Shown here piece after piece: positions 14,000 through 24,149 of a stretch of 64,000 nucleotides of DNA; position 1 is the stretch's first letter; every line of letters starts with the position of its first letter. The notes beneath the pieces were generated by a model that was not told where the DNA came from, made no database searches, and worked only from the letters and a program-made list of their open reading frames with translations. The DNA is from Nepenthes gracilis. Lineage: Eukaryota > Streptophyta > Magnoliopsida > Caryophyllales > Nepenthaceae. A program made the translations under genes and the position numbers. The stretch lies in assembly GCA_033239525.1 (NCBI GenBank), contig BSYO01000025.1:14046001-14110000 (forward strand). Direction: 5' to 3'.

Positions 14000-14520
14000 A
14001 TGGCGGGTTATTATCAGAAGTTCGTGGAGAATTTCTCTAGGATTTCTATGCCACTAACCCACTTAACAAGGAAGGATGTTAAGTTTGTCTGGACAGATGA
14101 TTGTGAGCAAAGTTTCTAGGAGCTGAAGGATCAACTGACATCCACCCCGATCCTACAATTTCGGAAGGTTCCGATGGGTTCAAAGTTTATTGTGATGCAA
14201 GCAGGACGGGTTTGGGCTGTATTCTGATGTAGCACGGAAAGGTGATAGCTTATGGATCGAGGCAATTAAAGATCCATGAGAAGAATTGCCCGACGCATGA
14301 TTTGGAATTAGCGGCGGTAATATTTGCTCTGAAGATCTGAAGGCACCATTTGTATGGTGAGAAGTCATTAGTGTATACGGACCACAAGAGCCTCAAGTAT
14401 CTCTTTTCCCAAAAAGAATTGAATATAAGGCAGATGAGGTGAATGGATTATTTAAAGGACTTCGGTTGTGAAATTCAGTATTAGTCGGGTAATGGCAATG
14501 TGGTAGCGGACGCTTTGAGC
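14000..14520 (+). pseudogene. RNase H remnant
   Basis: Broken frames encode the connection and RNase H blocks of Ty3/gypsy Pol: WSFLGMAGYYQKFVENFSR, LTRKDVKFVW, then [31 protein letters not shown] and VYTDHKSLKYLFSQKELN. The end is the near-universal VVADALSRQ at about 14500-14526. Stops occur at several points, for example TAG in the FQELK position near 14117. Confidence 0.8.
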
Positions 14521-14670
14521 CGTCAGATATGTTATGCGGTTTATTTGAGGATTAAGGAGATAGAGATGTTAGAATGCATAAAGCATTGCGATATCCAGAG
14601 ATATGCCCAAGGGAATCGAATGATTTTGTTGCATTTCAATATCCAGCTGGAGATATTGAATCGAATAAAG

Positions 14671-15472
14671 GAAGAACAGATGAATGACACATTATTAGCT
14701 GACATTGCTAGAAAATTGGACCGAGGCTCTAGAGTTGATTTTAGTGTTCGAGCTGACGGAATCTTGAAGTTCCGGGACCGGATATGTGTAGCCAATGTCG
14801 GAGAATTGAAGGACATTACGAAGAAAGCTCACCGGTCCAGGTACACGATCTACTCAGGGATTAATAAGCTATATCAGGATCTGAGATGGATATTTTGGTG
14901 AAGAAATATGAGGAAGAAAATCGTAGCATTTGTGGGGAGATGCTTGATCTACCAGTAGTTGAAGGCCGAGCATAAGAAACCGTCTTGTCTTTTGTAGTCA
15001 TTGCCTATTCCCAATTAGAAATGGAAAGATATATCAATGGATTTTGTATCGGGATTGCCAATGACGCCTAGGAAGAGCAGATGAATGACCGTTCTTAGCT
15101 AATGTTGCTAGAAAGTTGGACTAAGACTCTAGAGTTGACTTTAGTGTTCGAGCCGATAAAGTCTTGAAGTTCTGGGACCGGATATGTGTAGCCAATGTTG
15201 GAGAATTGAAGGAGGAAATTATGAAGGAAGCTCACCGGTCTAGGTACACGATCCACCCATGGATTAATAAAATGTATCAGGATTTGAGGAAAATATTTTA
15301 GTGGAGGAATATAAGAAAAATCGTAGCATTTGTGGGGAGATGTTTGATCTACCAACAGTTGAAGGCCAAGCGTAAGAAGTCATCCGGTCTTTTGTAGTCA
15401 TTGCCTATTCCCAATTAGAAGTGGGAAGATATATCAATGGATTTCGTGTCGGGATTGCCAAGGACACTAGGA
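14671..15472 (+). repeat. about 401-bp tandem duplication in the integrase N-terminal region
   Basis: The segment starting GAAGAACAGATGAATGAC at 14671 recurs, diverged, at 15072 (GAAGAGCAGATGAATGAC). The two copies run in parallel through LDRGSRVDFSVRADG, the zinc-binding H..H..C..C part and the PIPNWKWEDISMDF-like start of the catalytic core. They differ at roughly one base in ten, far more than the 196-bp gag duplication, so the two duplications are of different age. The result is a doubled integrase N-terminus. Confidence 0.85.
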
Positions 15473-16310
15473 ACCGTGATGCCATTTGGGTAATTGTCGA
15501 TCGACTCATGAAATTGGCGTACTTTTTGGCTATTCGGATGATTTATTCGAGAGATTGTTTGGCCCGAATGTATATTAATGAAGTGGTGAGGTTGCATGGA
15601 ATCCCGATGACTATTGTGTCAGATTAAAACCCGAGGTTTGTCTTGAAATTTTGGGAAAGTTTGCACTGCGAGTCGAGGACGGATCTGAAGTTCAGCACCG
15701 CTGATCACCCGCAGACGGATGGACAGTCTAAACGGACCATTCAGATTTTGGAAGGCATGTTGAGGGCCGCGGTGATGGAGCTGAAAGGCAACTGGGATGA
15801 TCATTTAGAATTGGCGGAGTTCGCGTATAATAATAGTTATCAGGTGAGTATTGGGATGGCCCCCTTCGAAGCATTGCATAGAAGGAAGTGCCGTTCTCCA
15901 ATTCATTGGGAGGAGACGGGCGATAAACGGCTTATGTGGCCGGAGATTGTCATGGAGACATCCAATAAGATTCGACTGATCCATGAGAAGTTAAAGGTGG
16001 TCTAGGGTCGATGGAAGAGTTATGCCGATTTGAGAAGATCGGAGTTGAAATTTGAAGTCGAAGACTTTGTTTTCTTGAAGGTATCGCCATCAAAAGGTGT
16101 ATCCAAATTTGGGTTCAAGTTGAAGCCAAGGTTTATTGGCCCATTCGAAATTTTGGAGAAGGTGGGGAGATGGCCCTATCGTTTGGCCTTGCCACCAATT
16201 CTAGGAAAGGTACACAACATTTTTCATGTGTCCATACTCCGGAAGTATGTTTATGATTCTACTCATATCATCGACTACGAGCCCTTATCGATCAACAAAG
16301 ATTTGTAGTA
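14780..16310 (+). pseudogene. integrase remnant
   Basis: The order is zinc-binding H2C2-like region (two copies), core, and C-terminal domain. Core blocks are DAIWVIVDRLMKLAYFLAI, GIPMTIVSD (second catalytic Asp), ADHPQTDGQSKRTIQILEGM (E replaced by K in the usual GQSERT), WDDHLELAEFAYNNSYQ and GMAPFEALHRRKCRSP. The C-terminal part carries KVSPSKGV, RFIGPFEILEKVG and VHNIFHVSILRKYV. Stops occur at 15625, 16003 and elsewhere. Loss of the third catalytic carboxylate alone would inactivate the enzyme. Confidence 0.87.
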
Positions 16311-16467
16311 CATCGAAGAGCCTATGCAAATTCTAGACGGTAGGGACCAAATGCTTTGGACAAAGACAATTTCATTAGTCAAAGTCCTTTAGAGGAACCA
16401 CACCAATGAAAAGGCTACTTGGGAGAAGGAAGATGAGATCCGAGAGAAATATCACCACTTGTTTTAA
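16311..16467 (+). pseudogene. chromodomain-like C-terminal tail of Pol
   Basis: Beyond the stop at about 16306, the same reading continues YIEEPMQILDGRDQMLWTK, then SLVKVL, a stop, RNHTNEKATWEKEDEIREKY and HHLF before a TAA. The EEP-x-KILD-x-R...ATWE-x-E-x-E-x-R-x-K-Y-P-x-LF layout is the degenerate chromodomain end of the plant Tekay/Del lineage, which is used to target heterochromatin. The assignment is by motif memory only. Confidence 0.55.
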
Positions 16468-16520
16468 GGTATGTGATGATTCTTAGGACCTGTTAATTTC
16501 GAGGACGAAATTTTTTTTAA

Positions 16521-16532
16521 GTGGGGGAGAGT
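16521..16532 (+). other. polypurine tract of the Tekay-like element
   Basis: GTGGGGGAGAGT directly precedes the 3' LTR. It sits in the common plant chromovirus context GAGGACGAAATTTTT...AAGTGGGGGAGAGT, and would prime second-strand synthesis. Confidence 0.85.
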
Positions 16533-18611
16533 TGGGAGGTTTCAAATTCTGAAATATTATAATTGGAAGATAACTAAGCAAATGTAATCAAGATTGGGCT
16601 TAATTCGTATGAAAAAATTAAGTTTCGGGATCATGGGATGAATTGACGGTATAGGCCCGCTAGGCATTGGAGATAAGAAGGCGCGCACGGCTAGTGCTCA
16701 AGCGCCAGCCTAAGATATAAAAGGTCGCAAGGGATTTTATTTCGTCATTTTTTTGGCTTTTCTCGTAGGAGAGAGAGAGAGAGAGAGAGAGAACACAAGG
16801 AGAAGAGACAGGAAGAAGAATCCGAGGTCCTTCGGTCCATTTCCAAGCAAGAGCCAATTAGAAAGGTGATAGATCGGGCCAAGACAAGTGCACCAATATG
16901 TTTTTCTTTCTCTTGTTGCACTTTTTGTTCCGTTTCTCTCAGGTATTTTTGTTCCGATACCCGTCGAGTATGTATTTTATAATACTTACGTCCTATGCAT
17001 GATTATTTATTATTTTGGTGCCCAATTTGTGAAATTTGTGCAATATTTTGCACTTGAAAACCCTAACCCATGCCCAAGCACTTTTACCAGTTTATTTTAG
17101 ACTTTATACATGATTTGGCTTTAGATAATAGAAACCCATGATTTGAGTATGAAAATTTAACGATTTGGTACCCAATTTTTCATGTTTGGTGCGATTTGTC
17201 TCTAATAGAACCCTAACCTGCGCCTCACACTAGTTCACATTTGCTTTGAATTTTATGCATAATATGAACTTAAAAAATTGAATCTTAATATATGGACGTG
17301 ATGGAATGGCATTTAATTGCATGTATTATGGATATGTTAAATTTTTTACATGTTCCAAAAATCATCTTATGAACTGTTTGTGAAAGAATTATCGTTTGAA
17401 AGTTTTAAAAATTCTATTTGGCTTAATGTAAAAAAAATTTCCTAATTCTTTAAACTTCAAAGGAAATTATGTATGTAACTAAAACCACACGTGAGGACTT
17501 AAGCTCACGAAGATATGGAACTATATATTTGAATATGCTTTATGTAAAAAAAAATTATGAAGGAATATTCTACAATTAAGTGATGGACTTATAAATCATT
17601 TTCTAATAGAGTGAGAACGAAAAATTTTAGATTTAAGAATAAAATTCACCAAGAAAATAAGGAATTAAGAACTTGGACTGAGGAATATTCATCAGATAGT
17701 ATATTTTGGCATGCCTTAGTATATTATAGTGGAATGTCGTTGTCTACTTTGGTGTTGCGTGCGGCTATGATCTCGTCTATAGGGATTATATGTAAACGGA
17801 CCTCCTTTGAGTCTTGAATAGAAGGAGATGGCTTTTGATTGTGTAGGAGCAAACACAATCTAAGCTACGATCGATTGCTCATTTAGTTAGTAAAGCCTAT
17901 TGGCCCTGATCCCCAATGAAATAAGTTTTTAACATGATTTGATGATTAAGAAAAGAAAATAAATGAACTAAAGAAATTTGAAACAAATTATGAAAGTATT
18001 CTTCTCAAAATCATGTTTTATGATCTCATATGTATCTCTATTCCCTTCTATATGTATTATTATATTTGAAATTATGAAATTTTGCATTTCCTATGTTATA
18101 TATGTGCATTGTTGAGCAATTAGCTCACTTATTGCTATTTTGTTACCCCATCAGATGGTCAGCACGAGTTCATACCCGATGAGAAGGATTAGAGAATCAC
18201 TGCTTAGTTTGGGGCATGGGATGGTGTATTTTGGGATTTGTATTTTACATTTTTTGTATAGTTGATTCTTTTAGACAGGGAAGATTGTATATATATGTTT
18301 TGTTCTTTTGCATATTATTTCAGTGGCGGTGATGCGCTTTAGTTAAAAGATGCTATATTGGATTATGGATTGATTTTGCAGGTTTTTGTGAAGAGTATTC
18401 TGAGACTTAGTGGCATCTCTCTATTCCAACAGAATGTCTGAAGTCATGATGTTAGGGCCGCATATATATTGTGATTTTTGGATCCTGTGTTTGTAATGTT
18501 GTAGTTGTATATGTATGTTGTATAGGATAATTACAGATTTTATATTAAGCCGACGACCGTATTACTACCAGGACTCTGCTAGATTTTTGGTAGGTAATAT
18601 GGTACGTCACA
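16533..18611 (+). repeat. 3' LTR of the Tekay-like element (2079 bp)
   Basis: Starts TGGGAGGTTTC and ends TACGTCACA, aligning with 9243-11258. It carries a longer (GA)n tract near 16771-16790 than the 5' copy and a number of small indels. The right border is set by matching the 5' LTR end. Confidence 0.9.
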
Positions 18612-19574
18612 CATATAATTCATGGTATATGAATCATTGATACTCCATGTTATAATTTTATATAATATGATATTTTATTCTATATGCCATGGATAAGGTA
18701 AAAAAAAATATACAAAGACACTATTTTATTTGGATAATATGGGCACTTGGATAACTTGGTGTAATCTACATTATCCAATACTACAGTCATTCAATTGATC
18801 TTAATCACATATTTATTTCTCTTGTATAACCTATGAATAATATATTGTGATATCGATATTTGAGATATTCGATAATAGGTTGACTGGCCAGATCACAAAT
18901 GTATGGTGAGACATTTAGACATTGTCTAGTGGGGTGATGAAGAGTAATTTGAAAACAAAGTAATTTATCTGACTAATGAGGGCATAAATATATTAACATT
19001 AAGTTCACAATGATGGAAATATAATCATAGCAAATTTTTTCTATAAAATCTTTTTTGAAAAAATATGTTACTATATTACATAATATTTTTAGTCACTATG
19101 TCTTGAATTTTTACATGATATTTTTCTTCATAATAATTATTCTTTTGATTAAAAAATTATTTATTAGGCATTTGACTTACGTATTTTTTCTTCTAATCTT
19201 TCAGATTAGCAGTCAAGTAATAAATCATAATATAGTGATGGACTTCACGCTATAAGACGTGAATATGGATATATCTTATATTATTGTAGAATATGAAGGT
19301 TATGTAGAGATGGCCTTTATAGTAATACTTCCCGTATTTTACATAACGTACAACTAAATATACAAGTTTGTTTAAAGTTGTAATTAAATAAAAGTTTAGC
19401 CAGTGTTTTTTTTAATGATATTAGATAGATGAAATATATATATATATATGATATAATAATATATTGATTTTAATATTATCTACTGAACTATTAAATAATA
19501 TAATTAGGTTCTAACATACCAGTATGGGGTGGCACGATAGCAATATATATTTGTAGATATTTCATTTTATATTG
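18612..19574. other. intergenic spacer between retroelement and PPR gene
   Basis: AT-rich with no supported gene. It includes a (TA)n run near 19437-19450 and short unrelated ORFs. It forms the downstream flank of the minus-strand PPR gene, so the 3' untranslated region and poly(A) site of that gene should lie in its right part, though no single signal stands out among the many A/T runs. Confidence 0.6.
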
Positions 19575-21095
19575 TCAGGTGTTAACTAAGTTGGCCAATG
19601 TAGCATTTGTCAAACCAGGGTTAAGCTTCAAACCAAGAAGAAGCGCTTCCCATGCCCCAGCCTGAAGAACAATGGCATGATCGAACACTTTCCGGAGCAT
19701 AAGTAATGCCTCAGCGACGAAACCAGCTTTGCACATCACCGAAATCATCTCCTCAATGGTTGAAGAAGAAGGAACAAAACCCCTATTCACCATTTCCTCA
19801 ATCAACTGAAAAGCTTCAACAATTTCACTTCTCCTGATCAAAGCACAAACCATTATCCTATAAGCATGCAAATTTTGTGCACCCTTTAATTTCATCTCCC
19901 TCCAAATCTCTCCAGCTCTGTTAAACTCCCTTAACTTACAAAATGCTTCCAAAACTATCTTATAAGTTTCTGAATTCGGCTTGCAGCCTAAGTTCTCCAT
20001 CCAACCAATCATCTTGTATCCTTCTTCGACTTTATCCTGCTTACAAAGACCGTTTATGTATACATTATACGTATTTACATCGGGAATTAAACCGAATATT
20101 AAAATTTCATCGAACAACTCTTCGGCTCTGATGAAATCTCCTTCTTCAATCACACCATTTAAGACCATTGTATAGCAAGTGATGTCAGGCTTAATTCCCT
20201 CCGTTTTCATGTCATTCAAAATGCCGAAAGCATCAATATTCTTTCCCTTTGTAAGCAAATACCTTATCACATTACAGAAATCCACAATGCTGAGGCACAA
20301 TTTAACCCTTTTCATCTCTCTCAGAAATCCTATTACCTGAGAACTTGAAGTAGCCTTCTGTTTACACAACGATGATAGGATTAAGGAGTAAACTTTACGA
20401 TCAGGTTCAAACCCATCATCAATTATAGAATTCAACAACTTAATAGCATAATCAACCTTCCTAATTCTACAAAGGGTACTAATCAATATCGAAAAACTGG
20501 ATTCATCGATTCGGACATTCATAATCCGACACCTAGTCAAAATCTCAGGAACAAGTTGAATGTATTCCTCGTTTCTACAAAGAATTGACAGCAATGAATT
20601 GAGGGAGCAAACAGTAGGGACACACCTGAACTTGGGAATTCTGAAGAACAAGTCAATGGCCTCCCTGAACATTCCATTATCGCCGTAAATCCTGATCAAA
20701 TCGGAAAATAAGCGTTCTGGGGTTTCGAATTTTTCGAAGTTCTGGAGGTGGAGGAGGACTAAATCGAGCTCGGTGAATTGGGAATTTTGCGTTAGGGTTT
20801 TGACGAGGAAGCGATAAGCTCCTGTTGTCGGTTCGCAATCGTAGGCTTTGAAAGAGGTGACGAGGCAAGAGAGAAGGTAAGGAGTTTTGTTAGGGTTTTG
20901 GGTTTTTCCTTGAATCTGTGAGGGTGGTGGTGAAGATGCTAATTGTTTAAGGTTTTGCATAGCTTGTTGTTGATCGAAAAGGTGGTGCCATTTGGTTTTG
21001 TAAGGAGAGTGCGGCCATTTTCTCTTCTTTCTGAGGAACGTATTTGGGATTCCTTTAGAAAACGACGGTCTCAAGAACAGAGACATCGTCTTCAA
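19575..21095 (-). CDS. P-class pentatricopeptide repeat protein, At2g38420-like
   Basis: Intronless 506-residue protein, usual for plant PPR genes. The repeats are of the plain 35-residue P class, about nine or ten between residues 127 and 475. Clear units begin near 162, 198, 233, 305, 340, 375 and 410, with typical TYNVYINGLCK and SFSILISTLCR helices. No E, DYW or SMR extension follows. The N-terminus is basic and poor in acidic residues up to about residue 37 (KKRKWPHSPYKTKWH), suiting an organelle presequence. The RKWPHSPYKTKWH block and overall order match my memory of Arabidopsis At2g38420, annotated as mitochondrial. PPR proteins bind organelle RNA in a sequence-specific way; the target here is unknown. 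The start at 21095 is the first Met; Met4 is an alternative. The LARD array begins only 187 bp upstream. Confidence 0.9.
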   Translation of the reverse strand: MKTMSLFLRPSFSKGIPNTFLRKKRKWPHSPYKTKWHHLFDQQQAMQNLKQLASSPPPSQIQGKTQNPNKTPYLLSCLVTSFKAYDCEPTTGAYRFLVKTLTQNSQFTELDLVLLHLQNFEKFETPERLFSDLIRIYGDNGMFREAIDLFFRIPKFRCVPTVCSLNSLLSILCRNEEYIQLVPEILTRCRIMNVRIDESSFSILISTLCRIRKVDYAIKLLNSIIDDGFEPDRKVYSLILSSLCKQKATSSSQVIGFLREMKRVKLCLSIVDFCNVIRYLLTKGKNIDAFGILNDMKTEGIKPDITCYTMVLNGVIEEGDFIRAEELFDEILIFGLIPDVNTYNVYINGLCKQDKVEEGYKMIGWMENLGCKPNSETYKIVLEAFCKLREFNRAGEIWREMKLKGAQNLHAYRIMVCALIRRSEIVEAFQLIEEMVNRGFVPSSSTIEEMISVMCKAGFVAEALLMLRKVFDHAIVLQAGAWEALLLGLKLNPGLTNATLANLVNT

Positions 21096-21281
21096 ATCAA
21101 CAGTTTATTCTGCGTCTTGAGACCAAAGAAGCCATCAATGGTGGCAGCAGGATTTGGGCATTCTTTGGGATTCTACTTCCAAATAACTATTTTTATAATT
21201 TTCTTTTCGAGTATTATATTTAACATTTAATAAATATTAATATTATAAAAAAATTAAATAATATAAAATTTTTAATATTTT
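21096..21281 (-). promoter_or_regulatory. short native upstream region of the PPR gene
   Basis: Only 186 bp of native sequence remain between the PPR start codon and the LTR at 21282. It is AT-rich towards the LTR, and no clear TATA box was fixed. The 5-bp target duplication atttt occupies 21277-21281. The original promoter beyond this point now lies beyond 38242, about 17 kb away. Confidence 0.4.
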
Positions 21282-23076
21282 TGTTGCGTCAGGATCGCAC
21301 ACATTTGACAGATGAATTTTCTTGATTCCTTAAGACGTGGGCGTCGGATGAAGGGTCCTCTCTCCGTAGTATGAACGAACCCGGACCCGCACAACACAAA
21401 CAATAAACAAGTCGAGGCCGACGGGAGGTTGTCCCCGCCGACACTCCGACGCCTGTTTCGATATCTTCCATAATAAACGGAGAAATGACGCATAAGATGC
21501 GAGAATGAGCGGAGTGTGAGAGGATGTAATGGGAGGCATGAGCTCCATGGACACGCCCGCTGAGGGCGGCACCGTGCGCCGCGAGGGGCGGCTTAGAGGA
21601 AATCCTCTGGGGTGCGCCGCCGAGGGGCGGCTTTAAGGATGCGCCCCCGAGGGGCGGTTTGGGAGGCGCCGCGGCGGGGCGGCTGGAGGTGCGTCCGCGG
21701 GAGGGCCCAGAGATGCGCCCACACCGAGGCGGCTTGAGATGCGCCCGCGAAGGGGCGGAGCTGAGGCGCGTCCCGGAGGGACGGCTGGAGGTGATCGTGA
21801 ATCATAGTAATATTCGGGAGATCTCCCTAATACGCGGGACGAGTGCGGGGCCCATCAACCCGTTCAACCATATGCCTTAGTGGGGTCATTGGGCACGGGC
21901 CTCACCGTGACCGAACGGGTCAACTAAAGGGGGCCGTGCGATCTCGGGTCGTCCCTTCCGGGCGGACCCGGAATGGCATCGTGGGTTACGATCGAGATCT
22001 TTGGACGGCATCCCGAGGAGCCGACGTTCTTCCCGCCGAGGGGTGGTGAGCGCCATTTGAGAGACTTCCCGACCACGCCGCCGATGCATCCGGGTTATGC
22101 CCTCGGAGGACTCTACTGAGCCAAGCTAGACCGAGAACATCGGTAAACTTTGGGCGCCTCCAAATGGGACCGGGCGGCTTCATTTGGCCGGATTCTCGTG
22201 GATGGTTACGGCGCCATGGCAGTGGACAGAACTCTCTTCATTCTCGCCGAGGGCCTTGGATTTATTTCCAGTTCGTAGAGAGCGGCTCTTCTGGTCGCCA
22301 AGATGCTCTGGGCTCTTCCTTCGGGAGGCCATTGCCGTGAGGACAGGCCGCCGCCTAAAGGGGGCCTCACGCTCTGTTTTCGGGTGAGAACATGAGGAGG
22401 AAGGGTGGTCACTGTTGCGAGCCTTGCACCGCCCTGTTAGGGGAGAAAGTGGTCATTCTCCATTGTTGGTGAGCTCGGGTTTCGATCGGCTCTGATCTGG
22501 AGAGGAATTGTTGGGCACTGAGGCTCAAAGGGTTTCAAGCCCTGTTCCACGAAGACAGAGGGTCTGGCCTTGTTTCTGAAGATGGGGACGGAGGAGCCGT
22601 ACGCCGTCGCCGGAAGCGCCTGCGCCCTATTCTGCCGGTGGTGAGAGCGGAATCCGCCAGATCTGGTTGCTGGGAGTCCCAGTCCCGTCATCAGGGACCT
22701 TGGGCTTCTCTTTCGTGATGATAGGGGGCTAGGTCCGCCGCCGGAAGCTCCGAGCCTCACCCAGCCCACGTCAAAGCAGAGAGAGGGAAAACGCCATCGG
22801 GGGGAGGGGTCCTCCACTGCGAGAGAGAGAGAGAGAGAGAGAGTTCCCCGTTTTCGCCAGGGGTCAGAGGTAAGAGCTGCAGACGGCGCTCCCCTCTTTT
22901 CCTCTGCTCCCTCTTTCTCCCCTTTTCCCGAGCAGGCCTCCCCTTTATCGGGAAAAGGGGCGATATTTTCCTCCAAATTGAACTAATTCCCGCCAAAATC
23001 AAAACGTTTCCCGCCTTGACGAAGCTTCTTCGGCACTCTTTCGGTTTCGGGTTGGCCCACAATACCGGACCCAACA
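21282..23076 (-). repeat. LARD LTR, left copy (3' LTR on the - strand)
   Basis: 1795 bp, reading TGTTGCGTCAGGATC...CGGACCCAACA on the + strand. It contains a GC-rich minisatellite at about 21590-21790 (units of roughly 35 bp around GAGGGGCGGCT) and a (GA)n run near 22820-22842. In element sense it is the downstream LTR, and any promoter in it would read towards the PPR gene. Confidence 0.88.
21590..21790. repeat. GC-rich minisatellite within the LARD LTR
   Basis: Imperfect units of about 35 bp built on GTGCGCCCGCGAGGGGCGGCTTG-like sequence (given as a consensus of short blocks: GCGCCCGCGAGG and GGCGGCT). Corresponding blocks occur in the other two LTRs at about 29160-29400 and 36740-36980, with different unit numbers and small indels. 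Confidence 0.75.
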
Positions 23077-23090
23077 CTAGCCCCCCATGC
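23077..23090 (-). other. polypurine tract of the left LARD unit
   Basis: On the - strand GCATGGGGGGCTAG directly precedes the LTR start TGTTGGG. The same 14 bases precede the 3' LTR of the Tat element at 58472-58485. Confidence 0.8.
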
Positions 23091-23484
23091 CGAGTGGTTG
23101 AAAATTTCAACCCTCGGCATGTATCGAGGGGACGGTGCAGTGCGGGTTGACATGCATTTTCCTTTTTCGGATGGCTTCTGAGTTCCACACTGCTGGGCCC
23201 GCCAAGGGTCTTGGCAGCCTCTGTCGGGTAACCATGATGCCTAGACAATGGGACTTCTTACTTTTTGGGACGACGGTTGGTCTCCCGTCGAATGGCCGAT
23301 CGAGGACCTTCGTGTTGAGGAGGAGAGGCCGCGCTTGGATGCGGAAGAGCCGAGGCTGCACCTTGACGCTGAGGAGCGAAGGGTGGCGCTTTGACGATGC
23401 GGTGAGAGGAGCATGGAGGAATAAGTACCTCCGTATAGATGAGCGGAGAGCGGCGGCTCAAGTTTGGGAGCGAGGGCGCCTCTC

Positions 23485-23700
23485 AACACGATGATCGGAG
23501 GGCAGCACCGCAACGCTCGAGAACGAGGGCGCCTCACAACACGATGATCGGTGGGCAGCGCCCCAACGCTTGAGAACGAGGGCGCCTCACAACACGATGA
23601 TCGGTGGGCAGCGACGCAACGCTTCGAGAACAAGGGCGCCTCTCAACACGATGATCGGTGGGCAGCGCCGCAACGCTTCGAGAATAAGGGCGACACCTCG
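23485..23700. repeat. 53-bp tandem array, left LARD unit
   Basis: Four units start with AACACGATGATCGG at 23485, 23538, 23591 and 23645, each containing GGGCAGCG and ending in GAACGAGGGCGCCTC-like sequence. The equivalent array in the other unit is at about 31065-31275, with more indels. Confidence 0.85.
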
Positions 23701-23739
23701 GCGCTGAAGAGCGAAGGGCACCTTGACACTCAAGAGAGA

Positions 23740-24130
23740 AGTACGGAGGAATGAGCATCTCCGTACTGATAAGTTGAGGCCGAGATCCTTGATGCTGACA
23801 GGACGGAGGAATGAGACATCTCCATGATGAAGCACGGAGGCCGAGAACCCCGATGCTGGTAGGACGGAGGAATGATACATCTCCATGATGAAGTACGGAG
23901 GCCGAGAACCCTGATGCTGGTAGGACGGAGGAATGAGACATCTCCATGATGAAGCACGGAGGCCGAGAACCCCGATGCTGGTAGGACGGAGGAATGATAC
24001 ATCTCCATGATGAAGTACGGAGGCCGAGAACCCTGACGCTGGTAGGACGGAGGAATGGGACATCTCCGTGCTACGGGACGAAGGAATGAGACGTCTCCAT
24101 GATGAAGTACGGAGGAATGAGACATCTCCG
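23740..24130. repeat. 61-bp tandem array with 122-bp higher-order period
   Basis: Units beginning GGACGGAGGAATGA start at 23801, 23862, 23923, 23984 and 24045, exactly 61 bp apart. Two variants alternate: one reads GAGACATCTCC with GAAGCACGG, the next GATACATCTCC with GAAGTACGG, which gives a 122-bp higher-order repeat. Each unit carries the ACGGAG...CTCC hairpin module or its CTCCATG variant. The matching array in the other unit is at about 31315-31690. Confidence 0.88.
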
Positions 24131-24149
24131 CGATGAGGCGCGGAGTGTC

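Larger units (their letters stand above)
9243..18611 (+). mobile_element. Ty3/gypsy chromovirus (Tekay/Del-like), decayed, with both LTRs
   Basis: This is a complete but non-functional LTR retrotransposon. The order is 5' LTR (9243-11258), initiator-Met primer binding site, gag with a CCHC knuckle, protease, reverse transcriptase, RNase H, integrase, a chromodomain-like tail, polypurine tract and 3' LTR (16533-18611). Integrase after RNase H is the Ty3/gypsy order. The long LTRs, iMet primer and the ATWEKEDEIREKY-type end of the polyprotein are typical of plant Tekay/Del chromoviruses. Both LTRs open with TG and close with CA. The flanking five bases (ccaat left, catat right) match at only three positions, so no clean target duplication is claimed. 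Many in-frame stops, frame changes and two internal duplications show it is dead. By eye the LTRs differ at roughly one base in eight to ten, so the insertion is old. Confidence 0.92.

Noticed and set aside
9238..18616. 5-bp target duplication for the Tekay-like element
   Set aside because: ccaat and catat agree at only three of five positions; too weak to claim, although both LTR ends are well defined.
21272..21880. Several ORFs in the left LARD LTR
   Set aside because: Open because of GC-rich minisatellites; they overlap on both strands and are not kept among the three LTRs.
23135..23494. 119-codon + strand ORF in the LARD
   Set aside because: Antisense to the element and not preserved as a single frame in the other unit (30701-31236 is broken).
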